From: Candidatus Peribacteraceae bacterium
GTDB lineage: Bacteria; Patescibacteriota; Gracilibacteria; Peribacterales; Peribacteraceae
Reading direction: 5' to 3'
Assembly: GCA_028703445.1 (NCBI GenBank)
Contig: JAQVMW010000011.1
Span: 1 to 51,042, forward strand
DNA: 51,042 nucleotides
Shown here: positions 19,242-27,806 of the stretch, piece by piece
Layout of the letters: each line of letters opens with the position of its first letter
Position numbering within the stretch: the first letter of the stretch is position 1
Notes under the pieces: model-generated
What the model was told of the DNA's origin: nothing
Databases searched by the model: none
What the model saw: the letters and a program-made list of their open reading frames with translations, nothing else
Position numbers and translations under genes: made by a program

Positions 19242-19373
19242 ACGTGGAGGACAAACCTTCAGCCTTCGCCCTTTCGGGACTACGGCCGACGAGCCGGTTT
19301 TTCCTCCACGAACCACTTTTTCCCTAATAGGTGTGGCTCCAGCGTGGGACCCGCGAGACCCACGCTTCGCCAC
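19242..19373. repeat. Palindromic repeats left of the kinase gene
   Basis: Two nested inverted repeats. GTGGAGGACAAACC faces GGTTTTTCCTCCAC (about 19244-19313). GTGTGG..GCGTGGG faces CCCACGC..CCACA (about 19330-19372). The first shares its sequence with the repeat on the other side of the kinase gene. Confidence 0.65.
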
Positions 19374-19425
19374 AAATTATTAAACGAATCTTGTCTTCAT
19401 TACGAGTAATGCGCAGTATACGTCG

Positions 19426-19926
19426 GTGAGTTACTACATCATTCTCCGCGGACCTCTCGGATGTGGCAAATCAACTATCGCCCTCGTACTTTCCAAAATC
19501 CTCAATGCGGCATATGTCTCTCTCGATGAAGTCTTGGCAGAGAATGGATTAGATAAAGTAGATCCAGATGCAGAGTGTATCCCTGTGCTTAATTTTATTC
19601 AGGCGAACAACAGAGTCCTGCCCGAAGTTCAAGCACAACTCCGCAACGGGAGGCACATCATCTTTGATGCATGTTTCTATCATAAAGAGGCCATTGAACA
19701 CATTCAGCAACATCTGGCATTTCCCGGATATATATTCACGCTTAAAGCTCCACTGGATATATGCATTGCGAGGGACAGAAATAGAAGTAAATCCTATGGC
19801 GAAGATGCTGCGCGAGCTGTCCATCAGCTCGTTTCACGATTCGATGAGGGAATCATCATCGATGTCACTCAGGCGCTGGACGATTCTGTACAAAATATTC
19901 TTTCTCATCTCCCCTCCCTTCATTAA
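19426..19926 (+). CDS. P-loop kinase-like protein
   Basis: A 166-residue protein with an N-terminal Walker A motif GPLGCGKST (residues 9-17) and the general AAA_33/nucleotide-kinase or zeta-toxin-like plan. YVSLDEVL follows as the substrate-side Asp strand, IIFDACFYHKEAI as the next strand, then IARDRNRSKSYG as a lid with Arg residues. The substrate is unknown; small-molecule, RNA or antibiotic kinases are all possible. The start is GTG 19426, with a promoter-like TTGTCT and AGTATA just upstream. Codon use is visibly more AT-rich than the neighbours, and related palindromes flank the gene, so transfer as a cassette is likely. Confidence 0.75.
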   Translation: MSYYIILRGPLGCGKSTIALVLSKILNAAYVSLDEVLAENGLDKVDPDAECIPVLNFIQANNRVLPEVQAQLRNGRHIIFDACFYHKEAIEHIQQHLAFPGYIFTLKAPLDICIARDRNRSKSYGEDAARAVHQLVSRFDEGIIIDVTQALDDSVQNILSHLPSLH

Positions 19927-19931
19927 TCACA

Positions 19932-20063
19932 GCGCGCCAAAGGCGCGCACAAACAATCGTCGCGAAGTGATGGGTGGCTTCAGACGGGACCCATCACTGG
20001 AGCGACACCGCTAAGGGAAAGGAGGGCTCGTGGGAGGAAAACCGTAGGTTTGCCTTCCACGAA
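19932..20063. repeat. Palindromic repeats right of the kinase gene
   Basis: GCGCGCC-aaa-GGCGCGC; GTGATGGGT faces ACCCATCAC; then a GTGGGAGGAAAACC ... GGTTTGCCTTCCAC inverted repeat, a relative of the left-hand element. It ends almost at the sortase stop codon. Confidence 0.65.
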
Positions 20064-20064
20064 A

Positions 20065-21273
20065 TTATCTCACCGCCACTGCAGCTCCAACAGGCAATGT
20101 ATGCACCAAGTAACGCTGCGAAATACTGTCCGGCGGCCAGCAGGTGTAGAGGATCAGTTCCTCGCCGTTGCCGTTGTCGTTGAAGGGAGAGGTATCCGCG
20201 GCATCAACCGCCTGCTTCTGCGTCACCTCATAGGTATAGAGCGATCCGGAATAGGTGATGTACACGCGATCCCCCACATTCAGCCGGTTGATCTGACGGA
20301 AGATCTTGGTGTACTGCGACAGGTCCCACGGGTAGCCGCTCGAGTGACCGTAGACCATGATCTTTCCCCCGGCGCCGGGATAGCCGAAGAGGTGCCCCAC
20401 CCCGTACTTGAGCGGCTCCAAGATGCCATTTTTCGAGAAGGGATCCTGGGGATGCGTGATGGTGAGGTCTTGGATGCCGATTGAAGGAATGGAAATGGCA
20501 AAATACTTTTCCGATGCGTAGGGAAGTGCGGAAGTTGACGTACTTCGTGGAGATACCGGAACCGTCGCATAGGTGACGGCGACAGGGGGAATGGCTGCTG
20601 CAATGACCGGTTCAGCGCCCGAGAACGAAGCGACGTTCGTCTCGCGAACAACGGAGAGACGGTACGCCATGTCAAAGAACTGCCCGCGCGTGATGGCCGT
20701 TCCCAGGCGCAGTCTTCCCTGATGCATGATGAGATTGCGACGGATGGCGCCGTTGATCGCGGAGGTGTACCACTGCTGGCTCTGATTCTCGATGAACGGC
20801 GAGAGCGTGGCATTGCCGCCGAGGCCGGTCCCCTCTCCGACCGTCCGCATGAGGAGAGCAACCGCTTCTTCCACCCGCAGGATCTGACCGGGCCGCAGTG
20901 ATCCGTCCGGGTATCCGGTGATGATGGATTTCTCGAAGGAAGCCTCCACGTACGGCGCGTACCACTGTGCCTGATCGATATCCCAGAAGAGCGGCATCGC
21001 GGGAAGATGCCCCTGGTACCAAGCGATACGATCCTTCGTTGTGCGATCGAGACTGAGGATGACTTTGAGCGCCTCGGCGCGATTGAGTGGAGCGTTGGGC
21101 CGCGCCAGTCCGTCCGCATACCCCTGAATCGCCCCCTTTGCCTTGAGCTCGCCAAAGGATGTTTCGTACACCGTCCCCGCCGTATCCGGGAACGAAGCTG
21201 CAAGGATGTTCTCGGGCGCAGCCACGAAAAATACCGACAGTAGAACGCCGGTGAGGAGTCGCTTAAACGTCAT
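20065..21273 (-). CDS. SLH-domain sortase
   Basis: A 402-residue exported protein. The signal peptide ends near ILAASFPD. Three SLH-like repeats (about residues 28-205, e.g. GAIQGYADGLARPNAPLNRAEALKVIL, split here into its parts) are followed by a Ser/Thr/Pro linker and a C-terminal sortase domain. The catalytic His is in MVYGHSSGYP, Cys in ELILYTCWPPDS and Arg in ISQRYLVH. Sortases join proteins to the cell wall or to each other. The SLH-sortase fusion suggests the enzyme is held at the surface. No LPXTG-type substrate was found in this window. A TTGACA-16-TATCAT promoter lies just upstream. Confidence 0.9.
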   Translation of the reverse strand: MTFKRLLTGVLLSVFFVAAPENILAASFPDTAGTVYETSFGELKAKGAIQGYADGLARPNAPLNRAEALKVILSLDRTTKDRIAWYQGHLPAMPLFWDIDQAQWYAPYVEASFEKSIITGYPDGSLRPGQILRVEEAVALLMRTVGEGTGLGGNATLSPFIENQSQQWYTSAINGAIRRNLIMHQGRLRLGTAITRGQFFDMAYRLSVVRETNVASFSGAEPVIAAAIPPVAVTYATVPVSPRSTSTSALPYASEKYFAISIPSIGIQDLTITHPQDPFSKNGILEPLKYGVGHLFGYPGAGGKIMVYGHSSGYPWDLSQYTKIFRQINRLNVGDRVYITYSGSLYTYEVTQKQAVDAADTSPFNDNGNGEELILYTCWPPDSISQRYLVHTLPVGAAVAVR

Positions 21274-21289
21274 GAAAGTCAGGAGAGAT

Positions 21290-21317
21290 ATGATAAGTAT
21301 TTTATAAAATTTGTCAA
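21290..21317 (-). promoter_or_regulatory. Promoter of the SLH-sortase gene
   Basis: On the minus strand: TTGACA (21317-21312), 16-base spacer, TATCAT (21295-21290). The leader would be about 10 bases. Confidence 0.7.
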
Positions 21318-21340
21318 TCTAATCCCGATACCCGTATCTT

Positions 21341-21370
21341 TTGGACATTTGCCCGTAGAACCTCAATAAT
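21341..21370 (+). promoter_or_regulatory. Promoter of ychF
   Basis: TTGGAC (21341-21346), 18-base spacer, AATAAT (21365-21370), ending 10 bases before the ychF start codon. Confidence 0.5.
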
Positions 21371-21380
21371 CCAACGTTCC

Positions 21381-22475
21381 ATGGCTCTCCACATCGGTAT
21401 TGTCGGCCTGCCCAATGTGGGCAAATCCACTCTCTTTAACGCGCTGACGCACACGCGCGGCGCACAGGCTCAAAACTATCCCTTCTGCACCATCGAGCCC
21501 AATGTGGGGGTGGTGGAAGTGCCGGATGTGAGACTCACAAAACTTGCGGAACTGGTGCATCCCAAAAAGATCATCCCCGCCGCCATCGAATTCGTGGATA
21601 TCGCCGGACTCGTGCGGGGGGCGAGCAAGGGCGAAGGACTCGGCAACCAATTCCTCGCCGCCATCCGCGAGGCGGACGCCATCTGCGAAGTGGTGCGCCT
21701 CTTTGAGGGAGGCGACATCATCCATGTGGAAGGATCTGTGGACGGCAAGCGTGATCGCGAGACGGTGGAAACGGAGCTCTGTCTGGCGGACTTGGACGTG
21801 CTCGAGCGACGGGTCGAGAAAGTGCGCGGCGCGGCGCGCACGGGTGACAAAGAGAAGCAGCGTGAATTAGTCCTCACCGAGAAACTCCTGGCCGTTCTGA
21901 AGGCAGGCAACTTTGCCAGTAGGGCGGAACTCTCGCCCGAGGAACGGTTCTTCGCGCACTCTTTCCAGCTCTTAACACTCAAGCCTGTGATCTATGCCGC
22001 CAATGTTTCGGAACAGGAGCTGCACCAGATGAGCGCCCGAAATGCCCGTGCACTCCTGACTCTTCCGGAAACCGCAGAGGTCATCATCGTTTCGGCCAAG
22101 ATCGAGGAGGATCTACAGGATCTTTCGCCCGCGGAAGCACAGGAATTTTTGAAAGACCTCTCGGTCACTTCTTCCGGATTGGACCAGCTGATCACCGCCG
22201 CCTATAGCGCGCTCGGCTACGAGACTTTCTTCACCGCGGGACCGGATGAGGTGCGTGCCTGGACGATTCACAAAGGTTCCTTTGCCCCCCAGGCGGCCGG
22301 CGTGATCCACTCGGACTTCGAAAAAGGCTTCATCCGCGCCGAGACGATCGCCTACGAGGACTACGTGACCCTCGGAGGGGAGCAGAAAGCTAAAGAAGCC
22401 GGCAAGATGCGATCCGAAGGAAAGGAGTACATCGTGCAGGACGGGGACGTGATGCACTTCCGCTTTAATACGTAA
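21381..22475 (+). CDS. ychF: Ribosome-binding ATPase YchF
   Basis: An Obg-family P-loop protein that prefers ATP and binds ribosomes. G1 is [14 protein letters not shown], the switch region [15 protein letters not shown], and G3 is [21 protein letters not shown], all classic for YchF. A helical coiled-coil hairpin lies at about residues 130-190. The C-terminal TGS-like domain carries [24 protein letters not shown] and ends in [11 protein letters not shown]. Full length (364 residues). The short distance from the -10 box suggests an almost leaderless mRNA. Confidence 0.97.
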   Translation: MALHIGIVGLPNVGKSTLFNALTHTRGAQAQNYPFCTIEPNVGVVEVPDVRLTKLAELVHPKKIIPAAIEFVDIAGLVRGASKGEGLGNQFLAAIREADAICEVVRLFEGGDIIHVEGSVDGKRDRETVETELCLADLDVLERRVEKVRGAARTGDKEKQRELVLTEKLLAVLKAGNFASRAELSPEERFFAHSFQLLTLKPVIYAANVSEQELHQMSARNARALLTLPETAEVIIVSAKIEEDLQDLSPAEAQEFLKDLSVTSSGLDQLITAAYSALGYETFFTAGPDEVRAWTIHKGSFAPQAAGVIHSDFEKGFIRAETIAYEDYVTLGGEQKAKEAGKMRSEGKEYIVQDGDVMHFRFNT

Positions 22476-22485
22476 GGAGGCCGAC

Positions 22486-22616
22486 GACGCCAAAGAGACC
22501 GAGGATGCCGAGGAGGAATTTTTCGCGCCCTCTTGTTGAAAGGATATACTGATACTCAATCTGTCTGGAACTCGTCGGTCTCGTCGGCATCTTCTGCTTC
22601 CTCGGTTTCCTCCCCT
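22486..22616. repeat. 9-base-period tract, self-complementary
   Basis: Left: gccgacgac, gccaaagag, accgaggat, gccgaggag. Right: cgtcggtct, cgtcggcat, cttctgctt, cctcggttt. The right side is the inverse of the left. A TATACT box (22545-22550) lies in the loop and may start the RNHCP transcript. Confidence 0.75.
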
Positions 22617-22617
22617 C

Positions 22618-22920
22618 ATGCCCTTCATCACCCGCCAGGAACCATTCACCTGTGAACACTGCAGTGCCCAGGTTGAGCCGTTGAAACATGGAAGCTGTCG
22701 CAATCACTGTCCACGATGCCTCTGGAGCAAGCATGTGGATGATCGCGGTCCGGGAGACCGGGCGGCAACCTGCGGCGGACTGATGGAGCCCGTCGGCGTG
22801 GACTTTCGCGGCCCCAAGGGCTGGATGATCGTCCACCGGTGCGAAGCGTGTGGAAAATCGATCACCAATAAGTGTGCTCCGGATGATGATCAAGCCAAAC
22901 TCGCGGAACTCCAACCCTGA
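22618..22920 (+). CDS. RNHCP domain protein
   Basis: A 100-residue zinc-binding protein. The family signature is CRNHCPRCLWSKHVD, preceded by FTCEHC and followed by the RGPKGWMIVHRCEACGKSITNK region. The paired CxxC motifs should bind zinc. The molecular role of the family is not established; it is common in CPR and several other phyla. It stands alone between ychF and two opposed unknown genes. Confidence 0.88.
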   Translation: MPFITRQEPFTCEHCSAQVEPLKHGSCRNHCPRCLWSKHVDDRGPGDRAATCGGLMEPVGVDFRGPKGWMIVHRCEACGKSITNKCAPDDDQAKLAELQP

Positions 22921-23157
22921 TTTTTGAAGTAATATTTTGTTCAAGTCTTTAGGCTCATGCAAGGGCTCTTTTTGATTTCCACTTGAAATACTTATACCGG
23001 GAGTCGTAGGCTCTGCAGCCTCATGCGCTGGTTTCTTGTCATCTGTGCTTTCGGCCTTTTGTTCGTCGCCATGTAATCTCGGAAACCAATCGAACGGTTT
23101 TTTGCGGCACGATAAAATCGAACAATGGAACAATTCTTCCCAATCTCCAATCCCCAA
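22921..23157. other. Intergenic region after the RNHCP gene
   Basis: No supported gene. It ends in a short 7-base word tract (cccaatc, tccaatc, cccaatt, about 23137-23157). A 17-codon hydrophobic frame occurs at 23023-23076 but lacks support. Confidence 0.5.
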
Positions 23158-23601
23158 TTAGGCTGCCTTCTTGAACTGCCCCAGATACTGCTCGCTGAAT
23201 TTCTGTGAAACCGGAACCGCTTCTCTCACCTTGCCTTCGGGAACGAGGACAAGCTGATCGACGTGGGTCTCAGCATCGGGTTCAACTGAGATGGCAAAAT
23301 CCCCTTTGGTGAGTGCGAGCGTAAGGGCGCTCGAGAGATGGAGTGAATGGAGAACGGACGGAAGCCCGTTCAGTCGAATATCCTCCTGAACCTGTGCGCG
23401 GAGCGCTTCGGCGAGCTTCGGTTCCGATTCCATGGCAAACTTGAGTTCTGCGAGGAGCTCATTTCGTTCCATTTCGCGTTCCAGATCCTCGGGACCCTTC
23501 ACCTTCTCGCGCAGTCGCTCATACTCGGCCGGACTGCGCAGTCGCTCGCGAATGCGCTGGCGTTCCTGTGAGGGGATACGATCAAGCCAGGAGTCGGACA
23601 T
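23158..23601 (-). CDS. Unknown protein, charged helical
   Basis: A 147-residue protein with no signal peptide. The N-terminal two thirds is highly charged and helical (RIPSQERQRIRERLRSPAEYE, continuing Glu/Arg-rich). The C-terminal part (HSLHLSSALTLALTKGDFAISVEPDAETHVDQLVLVPEGKV) looks like a small alpha/beta domain. No family is recognised. It shares the strand with the next unknown gene and with nrdJ, with repeat-rich gaps between them. Confidence 0.7.
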   Translation of the reverse strand: MSDSWLDRIPSQERQRIRERLRSPAEYERLREKVKGPEDLEREMERNELLAELKFAMESEPKLAEALRAQVQEDIRLNGLPSVLHSLHLSSALTLALTKGDFAISVEPDAETHVDQLVLVPEGKVREAVPVSQKFSEQYLGQFKKAA

Positions 23602-23605
23602 GGAC

Positions 23606-23652
23606 GAAGGATACCAAGGAAACAGAGGAAGCAGAAGAAACAGAGGAAACAG
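23606..23652. repeat. GGAAACAGA/GAAGCAGAA 9-base words
   Basis: Words such as ggaaacaga, ggaagcaga and agaaacaga in 9-base register. The reverse-complement tract lies at 24120-24158, so the pair flanks the unknown gene 23662-24060 in inverted orientation. Confidence 0.75.
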
Positions 23653-23661
23653 AGCTGAAAG

Positions 23662-24060
23662 CTATTGCTTCGCTCCGATCAACTTTCCTTTCGTCTGCAA
23701 CCATTCGGGTCTGTTACCCCACTTCGCAAGCAATCTGACTTTCTCTCTCTGTTGATCAAGCATACGTGCAATGTGTTGCATTTCGGGTATCTGAACCAGA
23801 CCGAAGCAATCGAGGAAAGAAGGATCGATATCCGTCAGATCAATCGTCGGAATTTCTTCCCCCATCATCCGTAAACCTTCGATGGCATGACCGATTTCCG
23901 CGACCAATCTCACCACAGGCATAATTTCTTGAACCCATTGTTGCTGCAGAGCTGAACGCGCTCTCAGATCCTCAATGGCACCAATGATGCTTCGTCTGAG
24001 AGCATCCGGGTCTTTTGGATCAATTTTTTGCCTTCGCTCCTCGCTGAGAGTTTCGATCAT
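23662..24060 (-). CDS. Unknown protein flanked by inverted word tracts
   Basis: A 132-residue soluble protein, mostly helical. MIETLSEERRQKIDPKDPDALRR opens it (given in part), and a central WVQEIMPVVRLVAEIGHAIE helix and DLTDIDPSFLDCF follow. No known domain is recognised. The AT-rich sequence upstream of the ATG (tatataattatt and similar) probably holds its promoter. The gene lies between inverted 9-base-period tracts. Confidence 0.65.
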   Translation of the reverse strand: MIETLSEERRQKIDPKDPDALRRSIIGAIEDLRARSALQQQWVQEIMPVVRLVAEIGHAIEGLRMMGEEIPTIDLTDIDPSFLDCFGLVQIPEMQHIARMLDQQREKVRLLAKWGNRPEWLQTKGKLIGAKQ

Positions 24061-24119
24061 ATTTATATTTATATATAATTATTCTGTTTTCGTCAATCCA
24101 CTATGAAGAAGAGGGCACA

Positions 24120-24158
24120 GTTGTGTCCTCCTCTGCTTCTTCTGTTTCTTCAACTACA
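24120..24158. repeat. CTTCTTCTG/TTTCTTC 9-base words after nrdJ
   Basis: Pyrimidine-rich words (gtcctcctc, tgcttcttc, tgtttcttc), the inverse of the 23606-23652 tract. They run into the nrdJ stop codon. Confidence 0.7.
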
Positions 24159-27100
24159 GCCGGATGTCCCTCCGCAGTCCAGACAGACTTCACAGCTTCC
24201 ATTCCTCTTCACACGGACACCGCCGCAGCCCGAGCAGACAGAACCGGTGAATCCCTGCCGGCGTGCTGTCTCGATGTGGGAGGACACGGGAGGAGTGAAG
24301 CGCGAGAGATCCTCTTCTTCCAGGGCAGTGTGCGACACGCTCGCGAATCCGCCCGCCTGGGCGCCCTCGTCCACAATCGGCAAAGACATGGCAAAGGCAT
24401 CCTTGCTCTTGCTCCCTTCGCGGTACGCCTGCTCCACCAGCTCATGATTGTGGTAGCGCATTGCGTTATCTTTGGAGAGAAACTTGAGCGCGAGCCAGCG
24501 CCCGAGGTAATCCATGAGACTCTTGACCATCGGAATCTCTTTATTGGTCGTCATGCCCATGGGTTCGAAGCGCGTGCGGACTAATTTCTCACAGAGGACT
24601 TCTAAGGGCACGCCGTACTGCAGGTTCATGGAAAGCGACAACGCCAGCGTATCCATCACGCCCGAGAGTGTAGAGCCCTCTTTGGCCATTTTGATGAAGA
24701 TCTCGCCGGGTTTGCCGTCTTCGTACAAGCCGACATGCAAGTACCCTTCGTGCCCCGCTACCGAGAACTTGTGCGTGAGGGAGGGACGCTCATCCGGGAG
24801 CTTGCGGCGACGCGGCACCTCTTTGACCACGATCTTCTCGACCACTTCGCGGCGAACGACCGGCTCTTCCTGCTTCTCTTCTTTCTTGGCCTGCTCCCGC
24901 GTGCGGGCAGCGAGCGGCTGGCTCAGTTTGCATCCGTCACGGTAGAGGGCATTGGCCTTGAGCCCGAGCTTCCAGGAAAGGAGATAGGCACTCTTGATAT
25001 CTTCGACGGTCGCCTCATTGGGCAGATTGATGGTCTTCGAAATCGCCCCCGTAATGAACGGCTGGACCGCTGCCATCATGCGGATATGTCCCTCCACCGA
25101 GATCAGGCGCCTGCCGTGCTTGCCGCAGCGACTGGCGCAGTCAAACACCGACAGGTGCTCGGGTTTGAGATGCGGGGCCCCCTCCACGGTCATCTGCCCG
25201 CAGATAACGAGGTTCGCCGCCTCGATCTGCTCCTCGGTGAACCCAAGGGCGGTGAGGAGATCGAACGACGGATCGGCGATGCGCTCGGATGGGAATCCGA
25301 GACGCGTGAGCACGTCCTGACCGAGCGTCCACTTGGTGAAGACCGCCCGGAAGTCGAAGACCTGCGGCAGGCTCTTCTCGATCTTGGCGATATCTTCGTC
25401 GGCCAAACCTTTGCGCTTGAGCGAATCGCGATTGATGAAGGGAGCATCTTTGAGACTCAATGTCCCCAAGACGTACCGCAGAATGTCATGCACCTGATCC
25501 TCGCCATAGCCGAGCATATGCAGCGCCGGTTCCATCGACTGGTTCACGATTTTCATGTAGCCACCACCCGCGAGCTTCTTGAATTTGACGAGGGCGAAAT
25601 CCGGCTCGATGCCCGTGGTGTCGCAATCCATGAGAAGCCCGATGGTACCCGTGGGCGCGATCACCGTGACCTGGGCATTGCGATAGCCGTGCTGCTCGCC
25701 CATGGCCAGTGCGCGATCCCAGCACTCCTTGGCCTGCGCGAGGAGGGCAGGCGGGGCCAGGCGCTGATCGATGCCCACTGGTAGGACCGCCAGACCTTCG
25801 TACTCCCGTGCGGGAGCGTCGTAGGCGGCGCGCCGGTGATTACGGATGACGCGCAGCATCGCGTCACGGTTCTCTTGGAACTTCGCGAATGCACCAAGCT
25901 TCTCGGCCATCTCGGCGGAAGTCGCGTACGATTCGCCCGTCATGATCGCCGTCAGCACCCCCGCCCAGGCGCGCGCCTCGGAAGAATCATAGGCAAGACC
26001 CATCCGCATCAGGAGCGCTCCAAGATTGGCGTGGCCGAGCCCCAGTGTGCGATAGAGGTAACTCAACTCCGCGATATCGCGGCTGGGGAACTGCGCCATC
26101 AGGACCGAGATCTCGAGCACGATCGTCCAGAGCCGCACCGCGTGTTTGAACTCCTCAATTTTGAAGTCAGCATGTTCTTCGTCGTAGAACTTGAGCACGT
26201 TGAGGGAAGCCAAGTTGCAAGCCGTGTTATCCACGAACATGTACTCGCTGCAGGGATTACTGGCATTGATGCGTCCTGCGGCAGGGCACGTGTGCCAGTC
26301 ATTGATCGTTGTGTCGTACTGCACGCCTGGATCGGCGCATACCCATGCGGAAAACCCGATCTTCTCCCACAATTCCCGCGCCCGGAGGGTCTTGCAGGCA
26401 ACGGGCTTGCGGCCATCCTTTTCGGCACGATGTTTCTCGGTACGCCAGACGAGCTCCCAATCCTGATCCTTTTCGACGGCCTCGAAGAACGCATGCGGAA
26501 CGCGGACGGAATTGTTGGAGTTTTGCCCCGAGACGGTCTGGTAGGCCTCGTCGTTGAAGTCGGTGGAATAACCGGCATCCGCGAGCGCCGCGACTTTTTT
26601 CTCCTCCTTCGACTTCCATTCGATGAATTCCACGATATCGGGATGGTCTAAGTCGAGGCAGACCATCTTGGCGGCCCTGCGCGTGGTACCGCCCGATTTA
26701 ATGGCACCGGCAGCGCGGTCGCCGATCTTGAGAAAACTCATGAGCCCCGAGCTCATCCCGCCGCCCGAGAGCGGCTCGCCCGATGCGCGCAGCTTTGAAA
26801 AGTTCGTGCCCGTGCCGGACCCGTACTTGAAGAGGCGCGCCTCGCGCACCCACAGATCCATGATGCCACCCGGATTCACCATATCGTCGTTGACCGAAAG
26901 AATGAAACAGGCATGGGGCTGAGGATGCGTGTAGGAGTCGGTACTCTGCTTCACTTCACCTGTTTTGGCATCGGCGTAGTAGTGGCCCTGCGCGGGCCCC
27001 GTGATGCCGTAGGCGTAATGGAGCCCCGTGTTGAACCACTGAGGACTGTTGGGCGCGGCTATTTGGTGCACGAGCATGTAGGAGAGCTCGTCCTCGAAGG

Positions 27101-27539
27101 CTTGCGCATCCTGTGCCGTCTCGAAGTACCCCTCCTGCTGACCCCAGTGCCGCCAGCACCCCGCGAGACGACGGATCACCTGCCGGACACTGCGCTCGGG
27201 ACCCGTGATGACGTTGCCATCGGCATCGTGGAGCAGGTTCCCCTGCGCGTCGACCTGGGGCGTCCCCGCACGCCGGAAGTACTTGCTCACCATGATGTCT
27301 GTCGCCATCTGACTCCATGCCACCGGCACTTCTGCACCATCCATTTCAAAGACCACCGACCCGTCGGAATTCTTGATACGACTGGTACGCCGCTCGTAGG
27401 TCACCTCTTCCAGGGGATCAGAGCCTGGCGTCGTGAAAAGACGCCGAACCGAGAGCCCTCTGCCACGGTGAAACGATCCCAATTCCGCCTTGTGACGGGA
27501 AAGGGAAGATACGTTGGAGGACGGGGAAATTGGTTGCAT
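24150..27539 (-). CDS. nrdJ: Adenosylcobalamin-dependent (class II) ribonucleotide reductase
   Basis: Reduces ribonucleotides to deoxyribonucleotides using a B12-derived radical. About 1,129 residues. The three core Cys fit PHACFILSV, NPCSEYMF (with the catalytic Asn and Glu) and NTACNLASLN. GSGTGTNFSKLRASGEPLSGGG and APTGTIGLLMDCDTTGIEPD are typical of NrdJ. A TSCPD-like domain follows, then a C-terminal Cys cluster (CSGCGG ... CEVCLDCGGTSGC) for redox or zinc. ATG 27539 was chosen; the frame continues to 27599 but that runs into the regulatory sites. Two NrdR-box-like sites lie just upstream. No other reductase or B12 synthesis gene is in the window, so B12 is presumably imported. Confidence 0.96.
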   Translation of the reverse strand: MQPISPSSNVSSLSRHKAELGSFHRGRGLSVRRLFTTPGSDPLEEVTYERRTSRIKNSDGSVVFEMDGAEVPVAWSQMATDIMVSKYFRRAGTPQVDAQGNLLHDADGNVITGPERSVRQVIRRLAGCWRHWGQQEGYFETAQDAQAFEDELSYMLVHQIAAPNSPQWFNTGLHYAYGITGPAQGHYYADAKTGEVKQSTDSYTHPQPHACFILSVNDDMVNPGGIMDLWVREARLFKYGSGTGTNFSKLRASGEPLSGGGMSSGLMSFLKIGDRAAGAIKSGGTTRRAAKMVCLDLDHPDIVEFIEWKSKEEKKVAALADAGYSTDFNDEAYQTVSGQNSNNSVRVPHAFFEAVEKDQDWELVWRTEKHRAEKDGRKPVACKTLRARELWEKIGFSAWVCADPGVQYDTTINDWHTCPAAGRINASNPCSEYMFVDNTACNLASLNVLKFYDEEHADFKIEEFKHAVRLWTIVLEISVLMAQFPSRDIAELSYLYRTLGLGHANLGALLMRMGLAYDSSEARAWAGVLTAIMTGESYATSAEMAEKLGAFAKFQENRDAMLRVIRNHRRAAYDAPAREYEGLAVLPVGIDQRLAPPALLAQAKECWDRALAMGEQHGYRNAQVTVIAPTGTIGLLMDCDTTGIEPDFALVKFKKLAGGGYMKIVNQSMEPALHMLGYGEDQVHDILRYVLGTLSLKDAPFINRDSLKRKGLADEDIAKIEKSLPQVFDFRAVFTKWTLGQDVLTRLGFPSERIADPSFDLLTALGFTEEQIEAANLVICGQMTVEGAPHLKPEHLSVFDCASRCGKHGRRLISVEGHIRMMAAVQPFITGAISKTINLPNEATVEDIKSAYLLSWKLGLKANALYRDGCKLSQPLAARTREQAKKEEKQEEPVVRREVVEKIVVKEVPRRRKLPDERPSLTHKFSVAGHEGYLHVGLYEDGKPGEIFIKMAKEGSTLSGVMDTLALSLSMNLQYGVPLEVLCEKLVRTRFEPMGMTTNKEIPMVKSLMDYLGRWLALKFLSKDNAMRYHNHELVEQAYREGSKSKDAFAMSLPIVDEGAQAGGFASVSHTALEEEDLSRFTPPVSSHIETARRQGFTGSVCSGCGGVRVKRNGSCEVCLDCGGTSGCS

Positions 27540-27565
27540 GGAGAGAAGGGCGAAAAGGAAGAATG

Positions 27566-27613
27566 ACACAGCATCTTGTGTGTCACCCCGTGCAATCACA
27601 CAAGATATTGATA
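27566..27613 (-). promoter_or_regulatory. Tandem NrdR-box-like operator of nrdJ
   Basis: Site 1, ACACAGCATCTTGTGT (27566-27581), is a palindrome at its ends. Site 2, ACACAAGATATTGATA (27598-27613), matches the left half and centre of the NrdR consensus ACACwATATATwGTGT. The starts are 32 bases apart, about three DNA turns, the known spacing for cooperative NrdR binding. Likely repression by NrdR when dATP is abundant. Confidence 0.7.
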
Positions 27614-27794
27614 GTCGTGGTCGTGGTCAAATTTCTGCCCCGTACGATTCTCGACCAGACTGATCGCAAGAAAAGGGCGTTACTATCCCACAAAATTGCA
27701 GGTGGTGGAAGATCTTGTCATGATGAGCGCAAATCATTTCGCAAAGGGAGTAAAGGAGAAATAGTTCGCGCCCCCTTCACGATGCGCTCTGCCG

Positions 27795-27800
27795 TATGAT
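27795..27800 (+). promoter_or_regulatory. -10 box (TATGAT) for the flavin reductase
   Basis: It ends 6 bases before the ATG, implying a leaderless transcript. Confidence 0.5.
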
Positions 27801-27806
27801 GACTTT

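Noticed and set aside
23023-23076. 17-residue hydrophobic frame (MRWFLVICAFGLLFVAM)
   Set aside because: It could be a small membrane or toxin-like peptide, but there is only a marginal promoter-like sequence and no ribosome site or other support.
22465-23157. 230-codon minus-strand frame
   Set aside because: It overlaps the RNHCP gene on the other strand, translates a repeat tract at its end, and has no recognisable domain.
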